Assembly: GCA_002946415.1 (NCBI GenBank)
Contig: NJPS01000048.1
Coordinates: 1,116,001-1,180,000, forward strand
Length of the DNA: 64,000 bases
Reading direction: 5' to 3'
Source: Rutstroemia sp. NJR-2017a BVV2
Taxonomy: Eukaryota > Ascomycota > Leotiomycetes > Helotiales > Rutstroemiaceae
Shown: positions 35,081 to 44,606 of the stretch, piece after piece
Layout: every line of letters starts with the position of its first letter
Position numbering within the stretch: the stretch's first letter is position 1
Translations under genes and position numbers: made by a program
Notes under the pieces: model-generated
Seen by the model: the letters and a program-made list of their open reading frames with translations, nothing else
What the model was told of the DNA's origin: nothing
Database searches by the model: none

Positions 35081-35622
35081 CTACCACCTCAATTCGCCTT
35101 TCGTCCCTTTCTCTTCCTCTTGCCCACCAGCCCCTGGTTTCTTTTCTGCCGACGCCGACGCTGGCGCATCATCTGCGAATCCCAAATTCTTGAATTCGTC
35201 TCTCGCCATCAAATTCCTGCATTCGCAACCCATCAGCCTTTAACTCCTGCCTCATTCCAGCACAAAGAGACGACCCACCTGTCCATCCGGCACGCCAAAT
35301 ACGCCTTCGCCAAATCCCTACACTCCGGATCATTCATCCCTCGAACCTTCCTCATACAACCGAGATACGTTTTCATAACATCCTTACACTCGCCTATTAC
35401 ACGCAGCATATCAGCCAATGAACTACTCTCTTTCAACTCTTCCCACCCCAGCGTAGAACTTCATACCATCGTGATCCAGCGGAAAACTGCCTCGTTCTGG
35501 TCTACAATCCCACAATAGAAAATCAGCTCCAATTACAAATGTCAAACGTTAATTTTGAGATCGACTTACGGCGCAGGTTTGTTATTGATTTGTCGGCCTC
35601 CCGGACTTCCAAATGTACTCAT
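35081..35622 (-). CDS. COX19: Cytochrome c oxidase assembly protein COX19
   Basis: Cox19 is a small intermembrane-space protein that works with Cox11 in copper delivery and redox control during cytochrome oxidase assembly. Four small exons on the minus strand, 35622-35570, 35500-35466, 35393-35279 and 35216-35081, join in frame to 112 aa. The product starts MSTFGSPGGRQ, continues PPERGSFPLDHDGEC, and shows the twin CX9C motifs (C-KDVMKTYLG-C and C-RDLAKAYLA-C) that are oxidised by Mia40 on import. The following RMDRNLMARDEFKNLGF is a Cox19 hallmark. The Ala/Lys/Glu-rich tail is variable. Start codons of this gene and the plus-strand GFA gene are 262 bp apart, so the two share a promoter region. 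Confidence 0.93.
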
Positions 35623-35883
35623 AGTTGGCGGGACGTTTTTTGCTGCTGCGTTATGAGAATGGTTCGACGTTCTAGATGTGAACGGGCTTTGCGACGGATT
35701 TTCGTTTTTCCGTGTTCGGCTCCCACCCCCACACGCCCACTCGGATTATGACGTTAGCATCGCATCGTCCGATATATAGCGGGGTGAAGTCACTGATGGG
35801 ATGACATTTCGACTTCATTTATTTTGATATTCCTACTTATTTTATTATCCAGATAATATCCGTGCAGGGGACCGTGAAACAAA
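35623..35883. promoter_or_regulatory. Bidirectional promoter between COX19 and GFA-domain gene
   Basis: A 261-bp divergent spacer. It carries a TGACGTTA element (about 35750-35757), a half-site type used by ATF/CREB bZIP factors, and a TATATAG box at about 35775. Functional use is inferred. Confidence 0.35.
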
Positions 35884-36478
35884 ATGCCTATGTAAGTTTT
35901 TTATTCCGTTCAAAGAACAATTCTAACTCCATTTCTAGGAAACTACAAGGAAGCTGCCAATGCGGGGCTGTAGAATTTGAGCTCGAATCACACACGCCAG
36001 TTCCTTACCAACTGTGTGCATGCTCCATTTGTCGAAAATGCGGTGGATACGGTGGTAGTGTAAATCTTGGTGGCATTGCCGATACACTGAAAGTCACAAA
36101 GGGAAAAGATACCATCAAGTAATCGCCCTTTCTCCTCCTCCCCTCTCCATTCACCAAGCTAACCCTTGCTTGAGGAAATACACCGCAACCAAAGACCGAG
36201 GAACCCCACAGGCGGAAAAATGTACCTCAGAACGCAACTTCTGCAGCGAGTGCGCTAGCATGCTCTGGCTGTGGGACAAGACGTGGCCGGAGTTGATCCA
36301 TCCATTTGCGAGCGCAATCGATACCGAGTTGCCGGTTGCGGATGAGATGGTTTGTGTGAAAGGAGACAGCAAGCCGAAGTGGGTGAGGTGGCCGGAAGGG
36401 GAGAAGAAGGTTTATGATGGGTTTGGGGAGACAAGTATTGAGGGGTGGCACAAGGAGAAGGGGCTTTTTGTTGAGTAA
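35884..36478 (+). CDS. GFA/CENP-V-fold zinc-binding protein (Mss4-like)
   Basis: Three exons, 35884-35891, 35939-36118 and 36175-36478, give 163 aa. The first exon is only 8 nt (Met-Pro-Met begins across the junction). The protein has the zinc-binding pattern of the glutathione-dependent formaldehyde-activating (GFA) family: GSCQCGAVEFEL, then LCACSICRKCGG, then ERNFCSECASMLW, plus a TPQAEKCTSERNFC loop. Members bind one structural and one catalytic zinc; only a few bind glutathione and formaldehyde, and most fungal copies have no known substrate. Length is usual. It is divergent from COX19. The tail EGWHKEKGLFVE is acidic/basic and soluble, with no targeting signal. Confidence 0.88.
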
Positions 36479-38546
36479 GGAGGGAGCAGCTTCATAGTGC
36501 AAGAGTCACCTAAGTCGGGCCTGGAAAAGCTGGTGATTGCAAGGGCTTCTTGTGAGTATAATGAGGCAAAACTGATTTAGTTGTTGATTGTATCAATGAT
36601 GGGATGAGTGCAGTTGCCCAAGACTTCGACCTGTCAATAGCGTCGTTCTTGACAACAAATATGTTTGGAACTGAACGGTGATAGTGATAGCTATCAACTA
36701 TGACATTTCAGGGGAAAGAGAAAAACAGATGGCAGCAAAGAAAATCACAAGATACATTGATCTAGTAAAGCAGAAATAATCACTGCTGAAAGAGTAGAGG
36801 TATTCTCACGGTGCAGGTTACCATCAGCACGAGTTTATGCACACGCCACTATTTATGGGGCAAAGTGATAAATCATGACACTGCCATGGCTAAGAAAGCA
36901 ATTCAGAAAGGCCAAGTACTCAAGACCACTTTGACCGAGTTTGTCACTTGATATCAAGATTTGAGGTCAATTATTGCTAGCTACGATCCGAGCCTTTCCC
37001 GGGCCTCAGTCCAAAGGTCGGGAGCGTGCCGTCGAAGTCACCTGAAGTGGGGTGGAGAGACACCAGATGTCGACCGTGTGACATCATTCCTGGAGCCGAA
37101 ATTACTCATCGAACAACTCATTGCCACAGCAAAGGATATCCTTGGACGGTACAGTAACTTGTGCAAAGTAATAATTCCTGTGCAGTATCAAACTCTCAGC
37201 CTCAAAATAAAAAGCTTTTCTTGCCGGATTGAGTTTTGTTGGGAAGAAGAAAAAGTAGCTGGATGGGTATTGGCTGCAGCAAAAGCAACAGCCTCAGCCT
37301 CAGCCCCTCCATCTGGGGCGCAGTTCTGCAAATCGCAAGCAGGTCGGAACAATGCAGGCCAAACCTACCGCGGCTCACAGCAATTTCGAGGCTCTTGCAT
37401 CAGGTCATCCGCTCATCATCTTCGCTCTGACCGAGTTATTATGGAAATGTCTCGGGAATTGTACTTTAAAGTAAGAAGTTGGAAGAAGGTTTGCAGTGTT
37501 TGGGATTTGTGATGGGAAGAGATTGGATGAGCTGAGCCTGAAGATGCCCAATGCCCAATGACGTTCATCGAGTCCCCGCCCACACGAGAATCCTTGATCG
37601 CGGACGGGCATAAACCTTTCGAGAGCATTCGAGATTGCTTCGAAAAGGCCGAAATTGCTCGCATGTTTGTGGCCGTGGGAGATTCCCGAATCGCCTTGTG
37701 AAGTATTTTCCACTCCAACTGTACAAGTACTGTCATCCAAATAGTGTGTCGTGGTGTCGTAGATGGGTGAAGTATTGGTGGCATGGTGGTGGCATGGGGA
37801 CATGGCAGCATGGCAGCATGATTACACAGTAATGATCTCTATCCCTGCGCGCCCTGGAACACCTGCCTTGGTCGACCTGTCGCTAGTCTTCAGCTGCCCA
37901 GCTGAGCATGCGAACTCCCAGGCAGAGTGCCGGATACCCAATCCTCCCTCTCACGGTCTCTCACGGTCTCTCACGGTCTCTCACGGTCTCTACCAACTTA
38001 CCAAGTAACCCAGAAGATTACGAGTACAACATTGAAACTGGTCTTTCTACCGCGCGCCAAATAGGAATCTGAGAAATCCTCATGAACCCTGAAATAGTGG
38101 ATTCTGGAATAATCGCTGTAATGCTGTAACTCTACTTGATGGAAAACCCTGCGTACCCGAAAATACCGCTGATGCTAAGGTCCAGCCACCTCCTCCTACC
38201 GAAAGGCAGGCGCTATCCTGTTGTGTTGCCTCTTCCCATTTAGTACCAACTGCCCTGTAAATCTGTAAAATCTCACCGACATTCACTTCTAATCCTCTTC
38301 CCCTCATTCCGTCACCAACACTTCCTCACTCTTACTTACGCTATTGTGAATAATTGTTGCACTTCGAGTCCATCAACTTATCACAATATCCAACACAATC
38401 AACAAAACAAACATAACCAATACTTTTTACAGTCTATTGGAGGCTCAATATACATTGTCGAAAAGAGAAGGTCTAATCTACAAGTTTCTCGGCAGGGCGA
38501 ACTTTTTACTCGTCGCAATCCAGAACCCCGCCTTCGATAACCAACT
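36479..38546. other. Intergenic region upstream of DUF3824-like gene
   Basis: No gene is accepted. A 183-aa plus-strand frame (36961-37512) starts with a non-ATG codon and has no domain. The stretch contains a minisatellite and CATGGCAG/CATGGTGG microrepeats (about 37772-37820), then a leader rich in AACA near 38390-38430. Confidence 0.5.
37951..37990. repeat. 10-bp minisatellite (TCACGGTCTC)x4
   Basis: Four perfect adjacent copies of TCACGGTCTC. Confidence 0.95.
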
Positions 38547-40769
38547 ATGACTTCTTACGAGTACGATTATGAGACGGTCGAAGCACCACGTCGACACAGA
38601 TCTCATCGCCATCGAAGAGATGATAGATACGATGATGACCGAGAGCCCCGCTATGTCGAAACTCAAGAAACCTATGTTCGCACGGCGCCTGCAAAATCAC
38701 CAATAGTGCCTGACGCACCCATCAGAGAGAGAGAGGTTACTCGAACGACAGAACTTGTTCGTCGTCCGCATCGTGAGGATAGTGATTTATCTATTGAGGA
38801 AGTCAGACGAGAGTTTCCTCCTCCAGCTGGTGCATATGCTCGAGACGCACGATATGGCACATCAGTTCGTCGTTCTCGATCAGTTGGTCGCGGTGATGCA
38901 CAATACGGTGCATACCTCGATGATCCTCGACACTCTCACCAAGAACTCGATCGCCGAAGCGAGTACTACGAAGATACCAAAGTTGAACGCCGTCGATCAC
39001 TTTCACGAAACCAAAAAATATTGGCTGCAGTTGGAGGAGCAGCTTTGGCAGTTGGTGGCAAGGAGCTTTGGGACCGAAGATCTGCTGAGGGCCGACCCGT
39101 TGAACGAAACCCGCTTGCATCGGCCATGGTAGGAGCGGCAGGTGCTCTTGCAGCATACGAAGGAGCCGAACTTTACACTAAGCATGCAGGCAAGGAGGCC
39201 AAGGTCGAAAAATACGCCGTTCACAGAGGTCGAAATGGGGAAATTCAAGAAGCCTACTATTCTGAAGAGGAAGAAAAGACGCCAAAAAAGAAGAGCCGTC
39301 GCAAGTCAATCGTTGAGGGAGCTCTCGGTCTTGCTGGGCTAGGTGCCGCTGCTAAGGGTGCCGAGAACCGTGGTCGCAGAGGCAGCAGGGACAGAGACAG
39401 TCACCGTGATGACCGTAGCAGATCCAAGGGTCCAGAAGGAGCTCAAAAGCTACAACAAGCGGCTAAGGCAGCTCTTCTTGCCGGAGCAGCGGAAGCATTC
39501 AGAGTCCGTAACGAGCCGGGAGCTTGGGGTGGTGAGAAGGGCAAGCGCATTCTTACTGCAGCTATTGGAGCTGGTGGTATCGATGCCGCTATCGACAGAG
39601 ATTCGGACAAAAAGAGCAAACGTCACATTCTTGAGGCGGTTGTTGGTGGTCTTGTTTCTAACCGTGTTGTTAATGGTCCAAGAAAGGACATCGAAGAGGA
39701 TCCTGTCACTGGACGCTCTCGATCCCGATCTCGTGCACGCTCATCTTCACGAGGTGGTGGAGGAGGTGGAGGAACTGGTCTTGCCGCTCTCGCAACTGCA
39801 GGCCTAGGAGCCATTGCTGGCAAAAAATTGCTGGATCGCTCCCGATCTCGATCTCGCGGACGTCGAGATGACTACGAGCGCAGTCCCTCGCCAGATCGCA
39901 ACAAGCGCAGCAGGAGCAAGAGTGTCAGCTCTATGGCAAGAAAGGGTTTAGCTGCTCTTGGCATCGGTGCCGCAGCAAATGAAGCAGGTCGCAGCAAGGA
40001 TTCTTACGACGGATCTCGACGTCGATCAGGCGATTACTCTGATTACGAGGATGACGATCGTCAAAGGCGTTCAAGACGTTCAAGAGGCGATGTCTATGGA
40101 GACCCACGATATGCCGATTCTCGTGGAAGTGTGAGCAGCCGTGGTGCTGCTAGGGCAAGGGATGGTCAAAGGAACAAGAAGATAGCTGAGGGTAGAGATG
40201 CTGGCTATAGTTCAGACAGTGATTTGGGATCTTCAACAGACGATGAGAAGCGTATCAAGAAGATGAAAGGTAAGCAACTTCTCACAGCTGGCTTGGCGAC
40301 TGTTGCAACTATACATGCGGCGCACAATGTTTATGCTAGCATGGAGAAACGTGATGCACGACACAAGGCTGTTCAGGAAGGAGAAATGACCCCAGAGGAG
40401 GCACGAAAGCTTAGGGCAAAGGCTACACTACAAGATGCGGCATCTATTGGAATTGCGGCGCTCGGTATCAAAGGAGCAATATCGGAGATCAAGGAAGCAA
40501 ACGAGATGCGTCACGAATGTAAAGAGTTCCGAGAGAAGAAGGAAGAGCGTCACCGAAAACGTCTTGAGCGTTTACAAAAGGGCTCCAGCGGTGGGAAAGG
40601 ACGTAGAGACGATTCACGCAGCAACTATTCTCCTTCCTACGATAGTCGCTATGATGATCGTTACGATGGCCGTCGGGATGATCGTCGTTACGACCAAGGC
40701 CCTCGTTACTATGATGGCAACCCCTATGCGTCTGGTCTACCAGCTCCTCCTGTTGGATACCAGAGATAA
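38547..40769 (+). CDS. Arg/Ser/Gly-rich protein resembling fungal DUF3824 family
   Basis: A single-exon 740-aa frame. The N terminus is Tyr/Asp/Arg-rich (SYEYDYETVEAPRRHRSHRH), and the rest alternates charged RS/RD-rich linkers with short hydrophobic Gly/Ala blocks. These blocks are VGGAALAVGGKELWDRR, a LGLAGLGAAAKGA block, an AAKAALLAGAAEAFRVR block, LAALATAGLGAIAGKKLLDR, and KGLAALGIGAAANEAGR, followed by LLTAGLATVATIHAAHNVY and a coiled Glu/Arg segment (about 640-690). The C terminus is Tyr/Asp/Arg/Pro-rich. The repeated small-residue blocks before KxLxDR look like glycine-zipper-type membrane-interacting helices and recall fungal DUF3824 proteins, whose function is not known. The strongly phased Arg codons produce long shadow frames on both strands. 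A role in membrane or cell-wall stress is only a guess. Confidence 0.75.
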   Translation: MTSYEYDYETVEAPRRHRSHRHRRDDRYDDDREPRYVETQETYVRTAPAKSPIVPDAPIREREVTRTTELVRRPHREDSDLSIEEVRREFPPPAGAYARDARYGTSVRRSRSVGRGDAQYGAYLDDPRHSHQELDRRSEYYEDTKVERRRSLSRNQKILAAVGGAALAVGGKELWDRRSAEGRPVERNPLASAMVGAAGALAAYEGAELYTKHAGKEAKVEKYAVHRGRNGEIQEAYYSEEEEKTPKKKSRRKSIVEGALGLAGLGAAAKGAENRGRRGSRDRDSHRDDRSRSKGPEGAQKLQQAAKAALLAGAAEAFRVRNEPGAWGGEKGKRILTAAIGAGGIDAAIDRDSDKKSKRHILEAVVGGLVSNRVVNGPRKDIEEDPVTGRSRSRSRARSSSRGGGGGGGTGLAALATAGLGAIAGKKLLDRSRSRSRGRRDDYERSPSPDRNKRSRSKSVSSMARKGLAALGIGAAANEAGRSKDSYDGSRRRSGDYSDYEDDDRQRRSRRSRGDVYGDPRYADSRGSVSSRGAARARDGQRNKKIAEGRDAGYSSDSDLGSSTDDEKRIKKMKGKQLLTAGLATVATIHAAHNVYASMEKRDARHKAVQEGEMTPEEARKLRAKATLQDAASIGIAALGIKGAISEIKEANEMRHECKEFREKKEERHRKRLERLQKGSSGGKGRRDDSRSNYSPSYDSRYDDRYDGRRDDRRYDQGPRYYDGNPYASGLPAPPVGYQR

Positions 40770-42129
40770 TCATTCTACTGGAATACATTCTTTGAGCTTG
40801 GTTTTTTGCACCATCATACTTTATCTCTTTTCATCTCACGAGAGTCTTGACTCAAGACACCAAACGAATTACGATCACAGCAGCCCTACGAAGAAATTAG
40901 TCGAATTATAATAGGCGGTGCACCTTGGGGGTCTTTCTTCGGCGCAGGATATCATGAAGTTACGGCCATCACATCACACAGATTTCTCCATGCTATATAA
41001 CATTGACGCGCTTTCTATTTGTCTTTTCTTTTTTATGGCACCAAACAATGCTTTCCTTCCCCTCCCGTCTTGCATATCAAAATATGAGGTTATATTTCTT
41101 CATTTTATTTTACACAAAAGATAGATGAAGAAATATTACACAACTTCCCACATTTACCTTATCATCTCTTCCATATGAAAAAGGAATATAACTGATTGGT
41201 GTATCTTCACATTTTCTTAGCTCGCCGCCACCATTAGAAAGCAAGGCAAGGCAACGCCAGCCCGCAAAATGTGATTTGCCCTCCCCGCTAGTCCGAGCGA
41301 GAATACAACCCGTAACGGGCAACATCGAACGAATCCGACAAACCAAATCGGGGCGATGCGAATCGGAAACGCGCGGAAATAGTGATGGGTACGTACGTAC
41401 ATTAGTGAGCACGCAGGCACGGAAAGCGGGTATTATTACGAAGCATGAAAGCAAAGGGACCTAGACTTTTAACCACACGATAACGATTTACGACTGCCTT
41501 TTTTCCTTGGTTTGGGTTGGATTTCGAGGGAAGGGAAGTGGGTTAGGATGTTGGTTGGCTGGTGGGGGGTTTTCACGATATCTTGCGTGGATAATGGGGG
41601 ACAAACCGGGGATGAGCGGTGAAGGGTCCGGAGGGACGGTTTGGAGAGGGATTTATTTGGAGCGAGCGGGGTGTGCGGATGGTAGGATTGGGTTGTGTGT
41701 AGGGGGGTTGGATCTTTCATATTTTGGGCTGCTATTTTTTTTTTTTTCATTCTTGATCTGCTTTGTGGTATTTTTCTGTCCTTTCTTAGATAGTTGGTCT
41801 TTTTTATTTTCTCTCTTTTTTGTGGAAATGGAGGCTGGGTTGTCATGATTGGAATAAGACTGATGATACTGGATGACGATTGATGATGATGATGATCATG
41901 AGGGATCCTATTGGCTTTTTCTAGTTTGCGAATAATGCGAATATGAATTTTATAAACGTTATTGCACACAATCGATCATTACGATAAAATCGAGAGAGAG
42001 GAACTGAAGCGGTTCGCGAGCCATGGCGTACTAGAGTGCGCCGCTGACAAGCTCTTGCTGTCACACGACGATGGGCGGGCATTGTGGTGAGTTGTAACAA
42101 GTAGTCCAAGAAACGAAATGACGAAGAAC
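40770..42129. other. Intergenic region
   Basis: No gene seen. Frames at 41469-41969 (-) and 41507-41848 (+) are composed of low-complexity G/T-rich sequence and are not supported. T-rich runs lie at about 41729-41830. Confidence 0.5.
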
Positions 42130-43418
42130 CGCCGTTGAAGTGGGAAACGCAACGCTAAAACTCTCCGTTTCTGCACGTCCTTCTAACCAACACCATATCT
42201 CACCACCACATATATATTACAAATATTTCGGTCCGCCTACGGTCACGTTCCTTGGTAAGCGAGGTCATGTGACAGAGCACCAAAATGGTGAGAATCGTCA
42301 CACTTCACTTTTTATCTATATATACTTTAAATCCTTATACCTCTTTACCAATGCTGCACCACCTGCCGTACAAGGGGCCCTGTCATTTCTAGGGACCAGT
42401 GCCGCCGGTGTACTGAATAGCTGCAAGTGCTCTGGGCCGAATATATAGTTAATCGCTGCTCAACTTGTAAGTACGATCGGCTAGTAGGTAAGTGAGCTTT
42501 ATAGCCCTGGTAGTACTTTATAAATCTACTTTACAGGCCTGCTTTATAGGCCTGCTTTACGGTTCCGGACTGATGATATTTCTATAGCTGATTTTGTATT
42601 TTATCCGGACGGCTAGTGTTCCTTAAGCTGCAATTGCTGTTATGATTGTTTGCAGAATCACTACTACTATTGGAAGGGGCAAGGTGGAGTCTCGAAGGAA
42701 GTATAGGAGCAATAGTTCAAGCAAGTACAGCAGGTAGTGGAGAAGGCTTTAAAAAGCCAGCTATAATAGGAGAAGATAAGGTATTCATAGTAGGAAGGTA
42801 AAAGGAGGTAGGAGAAGGGAGATATATTTGGAAATATAGTCGGCCAAATCAAGGAATAGAAGTAGGGAGGCGAGTATAATCATAGTCCATATAAGCAATG
42901 GAATGGATATATAATTGTACAGGAGGATTTGCAGGCTGATTTGCGGGTTGACAGGCAGGATATACATTTGCAGGTTGACAGGCCGCAAGTGCAAGAGAAG
43001 CAGATTAACGGGCCGGAAGAAAGCCAGTACTATTCAAGCTACTTGTAGCTATATCCGCTACCCCTATTCGAAGGCCGACTCACCTATAAACCCTATAGAT
43101 AGTGTAATTTACAGACTAAAAAGCGACGGTGGAAGAGAATTAAAAGAGAGATAGAAATAGAAGAAGGCTTAAACTCTTATTTTGCTACTAGGCCGAGCGT
43201 GAAGCGAGGCCTGGAGCTCTACGAGGAGCTCTTTTTAGGAATACCCTCAAATAAAAGCCAACTAAATATAGATACGCCAATGAATATCAGCGATTAGGCC
43301 CTGTTCCATATACACAGAGCCTGAGGCGACGTGCACTAAAACTCGTATACTATGTACTTATACTAACTTATATATAATAGGCTTTCTAAAATCATTTTAT
43401 ATTGATATAGTTATGTAT
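42130..43418. mobile_element. AT-rich degenerate repeat relic, possibly RIP-mutated
   Basis: The base composition drops to AT-rich with frequent TA dinucleotides and stops in all frames, unlike flanking DNA. It contains short internal repeats (GCAGG(C/T)TGA-like units at 42930-42990, TTTATAGGCCTGC at about 42540-42565) and a GGAGCTC direct repeat at about 43212-43231. No protein can be read. The pattern fits an old transposon degraded by repeat-induced point mutation, next to an LTR-like unit. The assignment is inferred from composition. Confidence 0.35.
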
Positions 43419-43679
43419 TGTTACGTCTTATAATCAAAGTTGTTCCAGGCAAATTGTCTCAGGGCTCCTGGGGCAATTTGGCTAGCAAGCAACTTGGTGC
43501 GGGCGAATAACTAATCGACTTCGGTCGGAAATTGTCTAAGGGTCGCAAGACAATTTGAAGTTGTTTAATCAGTGCTAGAGCAATTGTCTTACGGTGCTCA
43601 TATCGTTTGTGTAATCACACTCGAGTGAGTGAGTTGGTATGAGACGAACTATATCATATATGCTGAAGGTTACCTAACA
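43419..43679. repeat. Putative solo or remnant LTR (TGTTACG ... TAACA)
   Basis: A 261-bp segment starts TGTTACG and ends CCTAACA, so its ends form a 5-bp perfect inverted repeat with the TG..CA ends of retroviral-type LTRs. Inside are two inverted repeats (CAAATTG/CAATTTG at 43450-43480, AAATTGTCT/AGACAATTT at 43529-43556) and three AATTGTCT copies. Flanking 5-bp target duplications are not seen, so it may be one LTR of a larger deleted element. Confidence 0.35.
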
Positions 43680-44606
43680 CTCAGATTATCTTGATTCCAT
43701 GCATATATACATACATGTTCTATAGACTTGGCGATGCGATGCGATCAACTTGGACGCGATTCTTCGGCCGAAGAATTTTCGCCATGGCTCTAGCCTCTGG
43801 GTTACGAGACCCGGCGTGGTTGCGAGTTCTGAACAGCACAGAAGAGAATGCTGGTTTTGGTAGCGTGTTTTTCGGTTTCTAGGAGCTATATATCATATAA
43901 GTCAAGCAAGGTGCTTGCTGGAAGAGATGTGTAGAGTATGAGAAAGTCTTCTACTCGTCTCAAGCGGACGAGCTCTCACATCGAAGAAGAAGAATGAATG
44001 AATGAATGTTCATCTGTAGCTCAGCTAGGTTTCTACCCTACCAAGGTCTGGATATAAGTTCCGAGCACAGAAGCAAGCAAAGTGCATTTTTCTCAAATAT
44101 CTTTCTTGGATAAGGGGGATTTAACATATATGCATGCATGCACGCATATATCTCAAGCTCGAAGACAAAAAGAGTTTTTTGATTCCCTGGAAACAGCAGT
44201 TTGATTTTATTATTATTAAAAGAGGCCTTCCAATTCTAAGAACAGGGAAAGAAAAGACATTTCTTCAGTCCAGTTTAATAAGCTTCAAGAAACGAATCCG
44301 CACCCGAATGGAGTTGTTGACTCATGAATTGGTGGAATGGAGACTCCTGGTGAGGAATGATACAGGTAGAGCTTCAAAGAGCAAGGAATTGCGGCAAGCA
44401 TGGGACGAAAATGAGGAGCATTGGAAGAAAGAATCCATCTTTTGATCTGCTAGAATTTCAGGAACGGAAATGACTGGAGCGACCGGTTCCGAAGAGGGTG
44501 TTTGGGAAATTTCGATATTGAATAACAAAACGGTTCCTTTCAACAAGCAGCCAGTTTTCCCAACGCCTACTCGAAAGCCAGACTATCCGATGATATCAGA
44601 AGCAGG
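43680..44606. other. Intergenic region
   Basis: No convincing gene. A 103-residue plus-strand frame at 44134-44445 starts with a weak ATG after an ATGCATGCATGC microrepeat and has no domain; GAATGAATGAATGAATG lies at about 43992. Confidence 0.45.

Noticed and set aside
36961..37512. 183-residue plus-strand frame
   Set aside because: It starts with a non-ATG codon, shows no domain and overlaps a minus-strand frame of similar quality.
37951..37990. Possible CRISPR-like array of short repeats
   Set aside because: Copies are directly adjacent without spacers and the genome is eukaryotic.
41469..41969. Overlapping 166-aa minus and 113-aa plus frames
   Set aside because: Both are made of low-complexity G/T or C/A sequence with runs of single residues and no conserved segment.
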